Positions 1 through 6,909 of a DNA stretch of 21,300 bases are shown here, piece by piece; position 1 is the stretch's first letter, and each line of letters opens with the position of its first letter. Below the pieces are notes generated by a model. The model had not been told where the DNA came from and did not search any database. It was given only the letters and a program-made list of their open reading frames with translations. Source of the DNA: an uncultured Candidatus Saccharibacteria bacterium (lineage in GTDB: Bacteria; Patescibacteriota; Saccharimonadia; Saccharimonadales; Saccharimonadaceae); the NCBI GenBank assembly GCA_947304075.1, contig CAMYZY010000005.1, forward strand, positions 1-21,300, read 5' to 3'. The position numbers and the translations under genes are program-made.

Positions 1-1
1 T

Positions 2-841
2 GAAAAATATGGACTACACACCAGAGTGTTTATCAATCAAGAAGGCGTCCCAACCTACGAAACCAAGGATGTCGGGCTCATCTTCACTAAGTGGCAAGAT
101 TATCATTTTGATCGGTCCATAGTTATCACCGGTTCAGAGCAGTTAGATTATATGAAGGTGGTCCTAAAATCTGTTGAACAATATGCTCCCGAACTAGTAA
201 AAAGGACTACCCACCTAATCCACGGCCTAGTCAAACTAACCGGCGGCGTCAAAATGTCATCCAGAAAAGGAAATTTCTTGAAGGCTGTCGATGTCCTTGA
301 TATGGTTCGTGACGAATTAGCAAATGAATATAATTCATCAGATAATATTATTTGTCTAGCCGCCACCAAATACGCCTTCCTGAAATATAAGATGGGCGGA
401 GACATAATTTTTGATCCCAAAGAATCCGTCAAAATGACTGGCAATTCCGGGCCTTACCTTCTCTATTCCTGCGTTCGCGCTAAGAAGATTCTACAAAAAG
501 CACTAAACGAATCCGAAAACAACAATCGAGCGAGCATTCGCGATCACAGGAGCGAATCAGCAGACGAGCAAGAGCTTACCTTGAATTCATCAGAACGTGA
601 TCTAATGAAGAAGCTTCTTGAGTATCGCGCAGTTCTAGACGAAGCCGTGGCCGAACTTGCCCCACATAAAGTTGCAAATTATTTATACGAACTCGCTCAA
701 TCCTTCAGCCGTTTTTACGAAAACTGTCCTGTAAATGGCAGCGACCAAGAAGAAAAGCGCATTAGACTTGTTAAAGTATACCTAGACACCATGACTCATG
801 GTCTAGGGCTATTAGGTATTAACATTCCGGAGGAGATGTAG
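2..841 (+). CDS. argS: Arginyl-tRNA synthetase, C-terminal part (5' end outside window)
   Basis: The frame is already open at base 2, so the gene starts upstream of the window. The product charges tRNA-Arg with arginine in the cytoplasm. The visible part holds the end of the class I catalytic domain with the KMSKS-equivalent signature KMSSRKGN (bases 250-273), followed by the helical DALR-type anticodon-binding domain ending in AQSFSRFYENCPV and a short C-terminus, as usual for ArgRS. Between the catalytic core and the anticodon-binding domain, after KILQKALNE, lies a charged stretch (SIRDHRSESADEQE) that resembles a repeat found in orn and polA of this window and is probably a degenerate in-frame insertion. 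The stop is two bases before the orn start, and the orn ribosome binding site lies in the argS tail, so the two are likely co-transcribed. Family assignment is firm. Confidence 0.95.
   Translation, partial: EKYGLHTRVFINQEGVPTYETKDVGLIFTKWQDYHFDRSIVITGSEQLDYMKVVLKSVEQYAPELVKRTTHLIHGLVKLTGGVKMSSRKGNFLKAVDVLDMVRDELANEYNSSDNIICLAATKYAFLKYKMGGDIIFDPKESVKMTGNSGPYLLYSCVRAKKILQKALNESENNNRASIRDHRSESADEQELTLNSSERDLMKKLLEYRAVLDEAVAELAPHKVANYLYELAQSFSRFYENCPVNGSDQEEKRIRLVKVYLDTMTHGLGLLGINIPEEM
527..575 (+). repeat. Degenerate copy A of the in-frame palindromic element (in argS)
   Basis: The block starting CATTCGCGATCACAGGAGCG (from base 535) differs from the same block in orn (from 876) and polA (from 10648) at only a few bases, and the phase gives almost the same peptide (SIRDHRSE against SIRDNGSE). 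The second core block, with the CCCGT/ACGGG hairpin, is missing, and I could not find complementary outer arms. It looks like a decayed or shortened copy, placed at the junction between the catalytic and anticodon-binding domains. Confidence 0.6.
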
Positions 842-843
842 AA

Positions 844-1476
844 ATGTCTGGCTTTACGAACAAGATTCGAGAGAGCATTCGCGACAACGGGAGCGAATTT
901 CGCAGCGAGCCCCGTAACGACGGGCGCGAGCAAGAAAGCGAACGAGAACTTGTTCGTAAAGCCAAGCTTCTATGGATAGATCTCGAGATGACTGGTCTCG
1001 ATCCCACAAAAGACAAAATCCTAGAAGTCGCAGCCATCGCAACCGATATGTCGTTAAACCAAATTGCCACCTTTGAAGCAGTCGTCAAAGTCAATAAACT
1101 GCTAATGAAAAAACGTATGGTTGGCGAATTCTGGGAAAAGAATTCAAAATCTCGCGACGCCCTGCAAGCTCAAAACAGTAGTGGCAAGCCAGTAAGAGAA
1201 GTCGAAAAAGAGTTACTGAGCTTTATTGATCAGCATTTCGGCAAAGAAATCTATCTCGCCGGCAATTCCATTCACCAAGATCGCAAATTTATCGAAAACG
1301 AAATGCCAGAATTAAACAAAAGGTTACATTATCGTATGCTTGATGTTTCCGCCTGGAAGATTTATTTTGAAAATGCTCTAGACAAAAAATTTATTAAACC
1401 AGAGAACCATCGCGCTCTAGATGATATTAACGGTTCAATCGAGGAATTAAAATGGTATTTGACATTTCTGAAGTAA
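844..1476 (+). CDS. orn: Oligoribonuclease (DEDDh 3'-5' exonuclease) with an inserted N-terminal segment
   Basis: Orn degrades short oligoribonucleotides, the last step of RNA turnover, and also clears pGpG where c-di-GMP is used. The DEDDh motifs are visible: WIDLEMTGLDP (Asp46, Glu48), NSIHQDRKFI, the YRMLDVS block typical of Orn, and the final HRALDDI. The family usually begins only a few residues before WIDLEMTG. Here about 38 extra residues precede it, and these are encoded by a palindromic repeat (849-964). The ATG at 844 is chosen because GGAGGAG lies just upstream in the argS end; no in-frame ATG occurs between the repeat and the exonuclease motif. The 3' end overlaps the next gene by 25 bases. 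Function is secure; whether the N-terminal segment is kept in the mature protein is unknown. Confidence 0.93.
   Translation: MSGFTNKIRESIRDNGSEFRSEPRNDGREQESERELVRKAKLLWIDLEMTGLDPTKDKILEVAAIATDMSLNQIATFEAVVKVNKLLMKKRMVGEFWEKNSKSRDALQAQNSSGKPVREVEKELLSFIDQHFGKEIYLAGNSIHQDRKFIENEMPELNKRLHYRMLDVSAWKIYFENALDKKFIKPENHRALDDINGSIEELKWYLTFLK
849..964 (+). repeat. Copy B of the in-frame palindromic element (in orn)
   Basis: This 116-bp element has perfect 16-bp complementary outer arms, 849-864 (TGGCTTTACGAACAAG) and 949-964 (CTTGTTCGTAAAGCCA). The interior is GC-rich: block 1 CATTCGCGACAACGGGAGCG from 876, and block 2 GCGAGCCCCGTAACGACGGG from 905. Block 2 contains a short CCCGT-AACG-ACGGG hairpin. 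It is translated as part of the Orn N-terminus (SIRDNGSE and SEPRNDGRE). The element begins two codons after the start codon and ends just before the conserved exonuclease core. Confidence 0.85.
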
Positions 1477-1739
1477 GCGGAATTGACGATTATACGGTTA
1501 AATCTGAAAAAACTCGTCAGATTTATTATAAATCTGACAAAGCCTTTTTGGTTATTAATCAAAACACTATCGAAGTTCGTTGTGACCCCTTGCTTAGCGA
1601 GAATCTAAAACCCAAATACGAAACTGTTATGGAGTCCCGCTATTTTGGTAAGGGCGGTATTGAGATAGTGCTCGCCAACCAATTAAGTCCTACAGAACTG
1701 CAGGACTTAGTTAGGTTAAGTTATAATCTTACTACTTAG
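1452..1739 (+). CDS. Small MmcQ/YjbR-like protein
   Basis: A 95-residue cytoplasmic protein. Its second half (LKPKYETVMESRYFGKGGIE followed by LSPTELQDLVRLSYNL) has the arrangement of the MmcQ/YjbR (CyaY-like fold) family: a Tyr-rich strand, a 'local similarity then hydrophobic strand' block and a C-terminal helix ending in SYxL. It is shorter than typical YjbR proteins of about 115 residues. No biochemical role is established for the family; DNA binding has been proposed from the fold. The ATG at 1452 lies inside orn (25-base overlap), suggesting translational coupling. The 3' end overlaps the convergent mscL by 8 bases, so there is no room for a terminator between them. Family placement is from motif recognition only. 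Confidence 0.6.
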   Translation: MVFDISEVSGIDDYTVKSEKTRQIYYKSDKAFLVINQNTIEVRCDPLLSENLKPKYETVMESRYFGKGGIEIVLANQLSPTELQDLVRLSYNLTT

Positions 1740-2175
1740 CAGCTTTTTCAGCTTCTTTTTCTTCTTTTTTGTCGCGCTTTCTATTGATGCGATTCATTGC
1801 TTTCACAATCATAAAGATGACCCAGGCAATTATCAAAAATTGAACGACATTTTGGATAAAATTACCGTATGCAATGACGGCTTCGTCGCCAGTACCAAAG
1901 AAATTCGGAATTCTGATCGCTAGCCCAGTGAAATCAACGCCACCAGCCAGTAAACCTACAATTGGCATCACGATATCATTGACCAGGGAATTAACAATCG
2001 CAGTGAATGCTCCGCCCACGGCGACACCTACAGCCAAATCAATCACTGAACCGCGGTTAATGAATTCAATGAATTCCTTTTTTAACCCGCCACTTTTTTC
2101 TTTTGCCTTATTCAGTTTTTCCTTGGCTCGTTCCGTTTTCGAGCTTTTATTCTCCACCTCTTCCTTTTTTGTCAT
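1732..2175 (-). CDS. mscL: Large-conductance mechanosensitive channel
   Basis: MscL is a pentameric inner-membrane channel that opens under extreme membrane tension and releases solutes during hypo-osmotic shock. The conserved amphipathic start and first membrane helix are clear (EFINRGSVIDLAVGVAVGGAF, then IVNSLVNDIVMPIVG), followed by the periplasmic loop, the second helix (NVVQFLIIAWVIFMIVKAMN) and a Lys/Glu-rich C-terminal tail. Length is 147 residues, slightly longer than usual because of a roughly 30-residue Lys/Glu-rich N-terminal extension before the first helix. An AAGGA ribosome binding site precedes the ATG. It sits 19 bases downstream of the membrane-protein gene on the same strand and is probably transcribed with it from the palindromic promoter at 2816-2845. 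Confidence 0.95.
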   Translation of the reverse strand: MTKKEEVENKSSKTERAKEKLNKAKEKSGGLKKEFIEFINRGSVIDLAVGVAVGGAFTAIVNSLVNDIVMPIVGLLAGGVDFTGLAIRIPNFFGTGDEAVIAYGNFIQNVVQFLIIAWVIFMIVKAMNRINRKRDKKEEKEAEKAAK

Positions 2176-2194
2176 AACTTAGTCCTTTCTTTTG

Positions 2195-2821
2195 TTAAGA
2201 CTCTGAAAAACCGTTTATCTTATCATATAAATTTTTCAGACTATTGTATGATGTATCAATTAACCCTTTTAAGGTGTCATTACCAGTGGTGGAATAAATC
2301 TGATATTCTTCATTCATCAAAAGCGAAATTTCGTAAGAAAGCTTACGCGCATAAATCGTATCAAGGGTGCCGTTAATTTTGGCTTCAAACAATTCCGACT
2401 CCAGCCCATCTCTTTGGAGCGCTAGCTCGTTTTGTTTTTTCTCGCCTATCGCCTTCTTGGCGTCAGTATTGCCATACGTGTCTTTTAAAAAGTTTTCTAA
2501 ATCTCGGCTTGTGTTCGAAAGCACACTGTATAAAGATGTGCTATCCGAACGCAGGTCAGATGATTTTACAAGTTTTTGGTACTTTTCGATTACCCCCATA
2601 TCATAAGTTATATGTAAGTCTAATGCGAATGCTTTTTCTTTGGCGCCATTTTTATTGCCACCAAGAATCGCTCCGACAACAATAATAATAACAAATGCTA
2701 CAACAAATATTAATCCCACCAAGAAAAACTTTGAAGAAAGGATTTTGTTGAATTTTGTCCCCCTAGATTTTACCGGCCGATTGCTAGCCGAAATCTGTTC
2801 CAAATACTCCTGTCTATTCAT
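2195..2821 (-). CDS. Unknown single-span membrane protein
   Basis: I do not recognise a family. The 208-residue product has a basic cytoplasmic N-terminus (about residues 1-30), one strong membrane segment (FFLVGLIFVVAFVIIIVVGA, about 32-51), then about 150 polar residues likely outside the membrane, helix-rich with many Leu, Ser and Asn and no cysteines. There is no cleavable signal; the segment probably acts as an anchor. The ATG is inside the 30-bp palindrome at 2816-2845 with a TATAAT 8 bases upstream, so the transcript is probably leaderless. mscL follows 19 bases downstream, which suggests a shared envelope-related transcript. Confidence 0.8.
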   Translation of the reverse strand: MNRQEYLEQISASNRPVKSRGTKFNKILSSKFFLVGLIFVVAFVIIIVVGAILGGNKNGAKEKAFALDLHITYDMGVIEKYQKLVKSSDLRSDSTSLYSVLSNTSRDLENFLKDTYGNTDAKKAIGEKKQNELALQRDGLESELFEAKINGTLDTIYARKLSYEISLLMNEEYQIYSTTGNDTLKGLIDTSYNSLKNLYDKINGFSES

Positions 2822-2845
2822 ATGCTATAATTATAGCATATGAAT
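2816..2845. promoter_or_regulatory. Perfect 30-bp palindrome acting as a divergent leaderless promoter
   Basis: The sequence 2816-2845 equals its own reverse complement over 30 bases, centred between 2830 and 2831. Each strand carries an extended -10, TGCTATAAT: TATAAT at 2826-2831 on plus, and the complementary ATTATA at 2830-2835. These -10 boxes overlap by two bases. Each start codon also lies inside the palindrome (plus ATG 2840-2842, minus ATG 2821-2819), eight bases beyond its own -10. Expected transcription starts therefore fall at or next to the A of each ATG. Overlapping -10 boxes should make the two directions compete. Confidence 0.8.
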
Positions 2846-4477
2846 GACCTGAAAGAGGAGATAAAATCACGCTTGAGCGTGGAAGATGTGGTGGGTCAAT
2901 ACATTGAACTAAAGAGAGCTGGCCGCAATCTCAAAGGTCGTTCACCATGGGGTGTTGATAAAACACCAAGTTTCATGGTTTCTCCCGAAAAAGGTATTTG
3001 GCATGATTTTTCTGCTAACAAAGGCGGAGATATTTTTACTTTTATCATGGAAGTTGAAGGCATCAATTTTAAAGAAGCCCTAGAGAAGCTTGCCACTCGT
3101 GCCGGCGTTGACATTTCAAAATATCAAGGTGGTGATCCAGCCGTCACCAAGAAAAAAGCTCGCGCCCGCGAAGCCCTAAATCTCGCATCAAAATATTATC
3201 AAGCCTGTCTTGTTCGCAATCAAAGTGTCTGTGAATATGTTTTTTACAAACGCAATCTCAATCGCAAAACCGTGGCTGAATTCAAAATCGGCTACGCTCC
3301 AGCTAGTGGCAAGGCCCTAATCGAAGTCCTGCAAAAAAGGGGCTATAATCTTAACGAACTCGAAGTTGCCGGTCTGCTCAATCGCTTTAAAACTGATCTC
3401 TTTCGCGATCGCATGATGGTTCCATTTATCGATACTTCTGGAAATGTAATTGGTTTTACTGCCCGCATTTTAAAACAGGGCGAACCCAAATATCTCAACA
3501 CTCCAGAAACTTTATTATTCAATAAATCCCGCTTCGTTTTTGGGCTTTATCAGGCCAAAGAAACCATCCGTAGAGAAGGTTACGTTGTCATTGTAGAAGG
3601 GAATATGGACGTTATTTCATCCCACCAAGCTGGCGTCAAAAGTGCGGTCGCTACTTCAGGCACCGCCATGACCGAGCAGCATCTTAAAATTCTTTCAAAT
3701 CTCACCAGCGACATTCGGCTTGCTTACGATGGCGACGCAGCCGGTATCAAAGCCACCGAGCGCGCAATTATGCTTGCCGGCGACCTGGGTATCGACTTAA
3801 CTGTGATTTCAGATTATCATGGCGCTAAAGACCCAGACGAGCTCATCCAAAAAGACCCCAAACTTTGGCAAGATGCCGTCAGCCACAACGTCCCAGCCGT
3901 AGATTGGCTTCTCCAAAAATATGAAGAAAACCTAGACCTTTCATCCGCCCCAGGCAAACGTAAATATTCTGATGTTGCTCTTAAATTATTAGATTATGTT
4001 AAAGATGAAGTCGAACGTGCTAGCTACGAAGCCAAAGTTGCCAAAATCCTAAATATCGATGTTGCGACTCTGCGTGAAAAAGGCGAACGGCTGAACAAGA
4101 AATTAGAACAAACCCCCAAAAGATTTCTAAAAAAACCCAAAACTCAGGCAAAAAACGACAAAATTGAAAAGCTCGAAAATTCTCTACTCGCTCTTAAGGT
4201 TTATGGTGGCATCACCAAAACCAAAATACCATTAGATGTCCCTGATGATGATACCAAGCTTGCCGAGCTAGAGTTAGTTTTTAACTCCGAACATGAACTA
4301 TTGGATTCTGAAGACTACGAAAGAGAAGCAAAAGAACTCTTAAAGCTTTATCAGCAGGAAATTGCTAAGCAAAAAATCATTGAATTAAACACAAAACTAT
4401 CTAATCTCGAAGAAGATTCAGAAGAATATTTAAACACCCTTAATGAAATAAACGAGTTGCAAAAAACCCAAAAATAA
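2840..4477 (+). CDS. dnaG: DNA primase lacking zinc ligands
   Basis: DnaG makes RNA primers for replication. The order is N-terminal CHC2-type domain (about 1-95), catalytic core with TOPRIM (VVIVEGNMDVIS, Glu253 and Asp257; DGDAAG, Asp297 and Asp299), and a C-terminal helical, charged region to 545. The N-terminal fold is recognisable (KTPSFMVSPEKGIWHDFSANKGGD), but all four usual zinc ligands are replaced: CPFH is SPWG (Ser35, Gly38) and CFGC is DFSA (Asp56, Ala59). It is somewhat shorter than E. coli DnaG (581). There is no Shine-Dalgarno; the gene starts inside the palindromic promoter and is probably leaderless. rpoD follows after 16 bases, reproducing the classic primase-sigma neighbourhood of macromolecular-synthesis operons, here without rpsU. 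Confidence 0.96.
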   Translation: MNDLKEEIKSRLSVEDVVGQYIELKRAGRNLKGRSPWGVDKTPSFMVSPEKGIWHDFSANKGGDIFTFIMEVEGINFKEALEKLATRAGVDISKYQGGDPAVTKKKARAREALNLASKYYQACLVRNQSVCEYVFYKRNLNRKTVAEFKIGYAPASGKALIEVLQKRGYNLNELEVAGLLNRFKTDLFRDRMMVPFIDTSGNVIGFTARILKQGEPKYLNTPETLLFNKSRFVFGLYQAKETIRREGYVVIVEGNMDVISSHQAGVKSAVATSGTAMTEQHLKILSNLTSDIRLAYDGDAAGIKATERAIMLAGDLGIDLTVISDYHGAKDPDELIQKDPKLWQDAVSHNVPAVDWLLQKYEENLDLSSAPGKRKYSDVALKLLDYVKDEVERASYEAKVAKILNIDVATLREKGERLNKKLEQTPKRFLKKPKTQAKNDKIEKLENSLLALKVYGGITKTKIPLDVPDDDTKLAELELVFNSEHELLDSEDYEREAKELLKLYQQEIAKQKIIELNTKLSNLEEDSEEYLNTLNEINELQKTQK

Positions 4478-4479
4478 CG

Positions 4480-4485
4480 TATAAT
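4480..4485 (+). promoter_or_regulatory. Leaderless -10 box for rpoD
   Basis: TATAAT occupies 4480-4485, between the dnaG stop and the rpoD ATG at 4494, with eight intervening bases, the same spacing as for dnaG. A small inverted repeat (ACGTA/TACGT) brackets the box. No Shine-Dalgarno precedes rpoD, so the gene probably has its own leaderless promoter as well as read-through from dnaG. Confidence 0.6.
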
Positions 4486-4493
4486 TCTACGTA

Positions 4494-5468
4494 ATGAACT
4501 CTAAAAACGAAGATATTTTGGATGCAAAAGATTTAGCACTAGATTTTGACGAACCGGAATCTAGGGACCTCGAAAACGAAGAAGAATTAACTGATGAAGA
4601 ATTAGCTATTACGGCCGAGAATGTTGATGCTTTCGCCGACGATTCAGTCAGATTATATTTGCGCGAAATCGGCAAAATTCCACTTCTAACTCCCGAAGAA
4701 GAAGCTGATTTGGCCCAAAGAATAGTAAAAGGCGACAAAAAAGCCAAAGACAAAATGGTTGAAGCCAACATGCGTCTTGTCGTGTCTATTGCCAAAAGAT
4801 ACGGTGGCCGTGGGCTAGATTTCCTTGATTTAATCCAAGAAGGGAACACTGGCCTTTTGCGTGCTGTCGAAAAATTCGATCCCGACAAAGGATTTAAATT
4901 CTCAACCTATGCTACTTGGTGGGTACGCCAAGCTATCACTCGAGCTATCGCTGACCAGGCCCGTACTATCCGTATTCCAGTCCACATGGTCGAGACGATC
5001 AACAAAGTTCTTCGTACCACGCGCAAACTCACATCAGAATTAAATCGCGAACCTACCAACGAAGAGATTGCCGCCGCTCTCGATATGGAGCCCGAAAAAG
5101 TTGACTATGTCATGCGCATCAAACAAGACATCGCTTCTCTCGATGCTTCCGTTGGGCGTGATGGTGATGACGAAGATTCGGTGTTAGGCGATTTTGTCGA
5201 AGATGAAGAGCGAGATTCTCCTGAAGAAGCTGCTTCCAACCAAATTCTAAAAGAACAATTATCCGAAATAATTGCCACCTTGACCGATCGCGAGCAAAAA
5301 ATCATTCGTCTCCGTTTTGGCATCGGTGGTGGCCGCCCTCATACCCTAGAAGAAGTCGGCAACGAATTTGATGTCACGCGCGAACGCATCCGTCAAATTG
5401 AAGCCAAAGCTCTTTCAAAATTACGCAAGAACAAAGACACCAAAAAACTACACGAGTATTTAAAATAG
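4494..5468 (+). CDS. rpoD: Primary RNA polymerase sigma factor (sigma-70)
   Basis: The housekeeping sigma factor directs RNA polymerase to -10/-35 promoters. After an acidic N-terminus (about 1-48) come region 1.2 (DSVRLYLREIGKIPLL, about 50-65), region 2 with the -10 recognition and melting helix (FSTYATWWVRQAITRAIADQ, 136-155), region 3 (IPVHMVETINKV to about 235) and region 4 with its -35-binding helix-turn-helix (HTLEEVGNEFDVTRERIRQI, 283-302). At 324 residues it lacks a full region 1.1 and any long non-conserved insert, like the compact SigA of Gram-positive bacteria. It lies 16 bases after dnaG. A pilin-like gene with a strong GGAGG site follows after 8 bases, so that gene may be expressed with the sigma factor. 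Confidence 0.97.
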   Translation: MNSKNEDILDAKDLALDFDEPESRDLENEEELTDEELAITAENVDAFADDSVRLYLREIGKIPLLTPEEEADLAQRIVKGDKKAKDKMVEANMRLVVSIAKRYGGRGLDFLDLIQEGNTGLLRAVEKFDPDKGFKFSTYATWWVRQAITRAIADQARTIRIPVHMVETINKVLRTTRKLTSELNREPTNEEIAAALDMEPEKVDYVMRIKQDIASLDASVGRDGDDEDSVLGDFVEDEERDSPEEAASNQILKEQLSEIIATLTDREQKIIRLRFGIGGGRPHTLEEVGNEFDVTRERIRQIEAKALSKLRKNKDTKKLHEYLK

Positions 5469-5476
5469 GAGGTACA

Positions 5477-5893
5477 ATGAAAAAATTATTATTAGGTATT
5501 TTTACACTCACCATGGGGTTTTCATTTCTCTTGTCAGTAACACCAGTTTTTGCTGAAAGTGCTTGTGTCGAGACTGCACTTTTTGGATGTGTACCCGATG
5601 AAAATGGCGACAGTATTTTTAGGATTCTTAATTATATAGTTGATATCATGACAATCGGCATCGGCATTCTAGGCATAATTGGCATTACGATTGTAGGGAT
5701 TCAATACCTTACGGCTGGCGGGAGTGAAGAAAAAACTCGCAAGGCTAAACGCCGTATGTTTGAAATCATCATTGGTCTAATTGCTTATGTCGTGATTTAT
5801 GCACTTCTCAAATGGTTGATGCCAAGTTTTGGCGATAATCCGTTGCAAAACACCTCGCAGATTCAAGAGACTATTCTGTCGGTAATCCTATGA
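5477..5893 (+). CDS. VirB2/TrbC-like small secreted membrane protein
   Basis: A 138-residue protein with a clear signal peptide (residues 1-26, ending PVFA before ES), a short loop with two cysteines (Cys30, Cys38), and two membrane helices at about 45-70 (IVDIMTIGIGILGIIGITIVG) and 88-107 (MFEIIIGLIAYVVIYALLKW) separated by a basic turn (GGSEEKTRKAKRR). This two-helix hairpin after a signal peptide is the layout of VirB2/TrbC pilin-like proteins, and similar proteins are common in Patescibacteria. Assignment rests on architecture, not on a decisive motif. It could be a pilus or secretion subunit or another small envelope protein. GGAGG lies just before the ATG. The stop overlaps the start of the next gene (ATGA). 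Confidence 0.75.
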   Translation: MKKLLLGIFTLTMGFSFLLSVTPVFAESACVETALFGCVPDENGDSIFRILNYIVDIMTIGIGILGIIGITIVGIQYLTAGGSEEKTRKAKRRMFEIIIGLIAYVVIYALLKWLMPSFGDNPLQNTSQIQETILSVIL

Positions 5894-6909
5894 AAAGAAT
5901 TCTAATAGTATATAACCCGCGCTCATCACGCGCCAGTGATGTCCGCTTAGAAGTTTTAGATCGTTTAAACCAATATAATGGTTGCATGATTGGAAAATAC
6001 GAAGTCGCTCCGACTAACTTAAATGACAATATTTCCAAACTCAAAAAAATATTAAAAGACGATGATTTAGTTATATCTGCCGGTGGTGACGCCACTGGTA
6101 TCATTGCTAGCAATGCAATTCTTGAATCCGGCACGTCCGCCGCTCTCGGCGTTCTCCCATACGGCAACTTCAACGACCTATCGCGAACTCTCCGCACCAA
6201 AACTCTATCAGATATTATCGACGGAGATGCTCGTGACTCCTTTCCCGAGGGGATTTCGGAGCGCGGCAGCGCGAGAGTTAGCGCGCGAGCCCCGTGGCGA
6301 CGGGCGCGAGCGACGCGACCCGAGGGAATGGAGTCCGAGCATCTCCAACGCAATTTTTATCCCCTAGAAATTTTTGTAGACGGCGAGTTCTTCCGCTACG
6401 CCACCTGTTACGTCACTATTGGTATGACCGCCGAAGCCGTCAAAATTTATGATTCACCCGAAATGCGTGCCAAACTAAAAAAATCATTCGGCCGCAAAAT
6501 TAGTTCCTATACAAATCTTTCTAACTGGTATTTTAAAAACCGACACAGCCGTCAATTTATCCCAGAGTTTACTCTAAATGGTAAGCCCCAATCTATTAAA
6601 ACTACAGATTATGCCGCCGTCAACGGCCGTTCGATGGCGCGCGTCATGAAGGGCGGGGAAGACTATCACGATCCAATCTTTTTCCGTAGTGAAACCGACC
6701 GGCTTGCAAGCTTTTGGCGTCTATTTAAGTTAATGACCAGAAGCATTTTTTCCCGTATTCCAGGTACTGCCACTAAGCACGATATTCTAGAATTCGCTTG
6801 CCCAGCCACTGTTACTCTTCAATCCGAAGGAGAGTCGCGTGAGTTTAAAAATATTAAAACAATTGAAATAAGAAAGAGCAAAAAATGCCTGAGAGTAATC
6901 GAGAATTAG
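5890..6909 (+). CDS. Diacylglycerol kinase-family lipid kinase with an inserted repeat
   Basis: A cytoplasmic lipid kinase of the DAGK catalytic-domain family, phosphorylating diacylglycerol or a related lipid. Seen are the N-terminal strand NPRSSR, the nucleotide-binding loop GGDAT (usually GGDGT), the LPYGNFNDLSR block matching the family's P-x-G-T-x-N-D segment, and a C-terminal beta domain. The Gly-to-Ala change in the loop and PYGNFND are deviations, so substrate and activity are uncertain. Between the two lobes, at about residues 112-152, is an Arg/Ala/Glu-rich segment encoded by palindromic repeat copy C (6223-6346); the conserved sequence resumes at FYPLEIFVDGEFF. The ATG at 5890 overlaps the upstream stop, and the 3' end overlaps the next gene by 25 bases, so the three are probably one transcript. 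Confidence 0.85.
   Translation: MKRILIVYNPRSSRASDVRLEVLDRLNQYNGCMIGKYEVAPTNLNDNISKLKKILKDDDLVISAGGDATGIIASNAILESGTSAALGVLPYGNFNDLSRTLRTKTLSDIIDGDARDSFPEGISERGSARVSARAPWRRARATRPEGMESEHLQRNFYPLEIFVDGEFFRYATCYVTIGMTAEAVKIYDSPEMRAKLKKSFGRKISSYTNLSNWYFKNRHSRQFIPEFTLNGKPQSIKTTDYAAVNGRSMARVMKGGEDYHDPIFFRSETDRLASFWRLFKLMTRSIFSRIPGTATKHDILEFACPATVTLQSEGESREFKNIKTIEIRKSKKCLRVIEN
6223..6346 (+). repeat. Copy C of the in-frame palindromic element (in the lipid kinase)
   Basis: Outer arms 6223-6246 (starting GGAGATGCTCGTGACTCC) and 6324-6346 (ending GGAGTCCGAGCATCTCC) are complementary over about 23 pairs, with one mismatch and one bulge. The interior keeps core block 2 as GCGAGCCCCGTGGCGACGGG (from 6285), two bases different from copies B and D. 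Unlike those copies it is read in another frame, giving Ala/Arg-rich peptide (RAPWRRARA) instead of SEPRNDG. Block 1 is diverged. The arm sequence is unrelated to the arms of copies B and D. Confidence 0.8.

Noticed and set aside
854..1094. Open frames on the minus strand across the orn insertion
   Set aside because: They exist because the GC-rich palindromic element has few stops in any frame. They have no ribosome site and no protein-like features, and they lie antisense to a clear gene.
5871..6367. Long minus- and plus-strand alternative frames across the lipid kinase insertion
   Set aside because: Arg/Ser/Ala-rich translations come from the repeat core. The lipid kinase frame on plus carries recognisable motifs on both sides of the insert.
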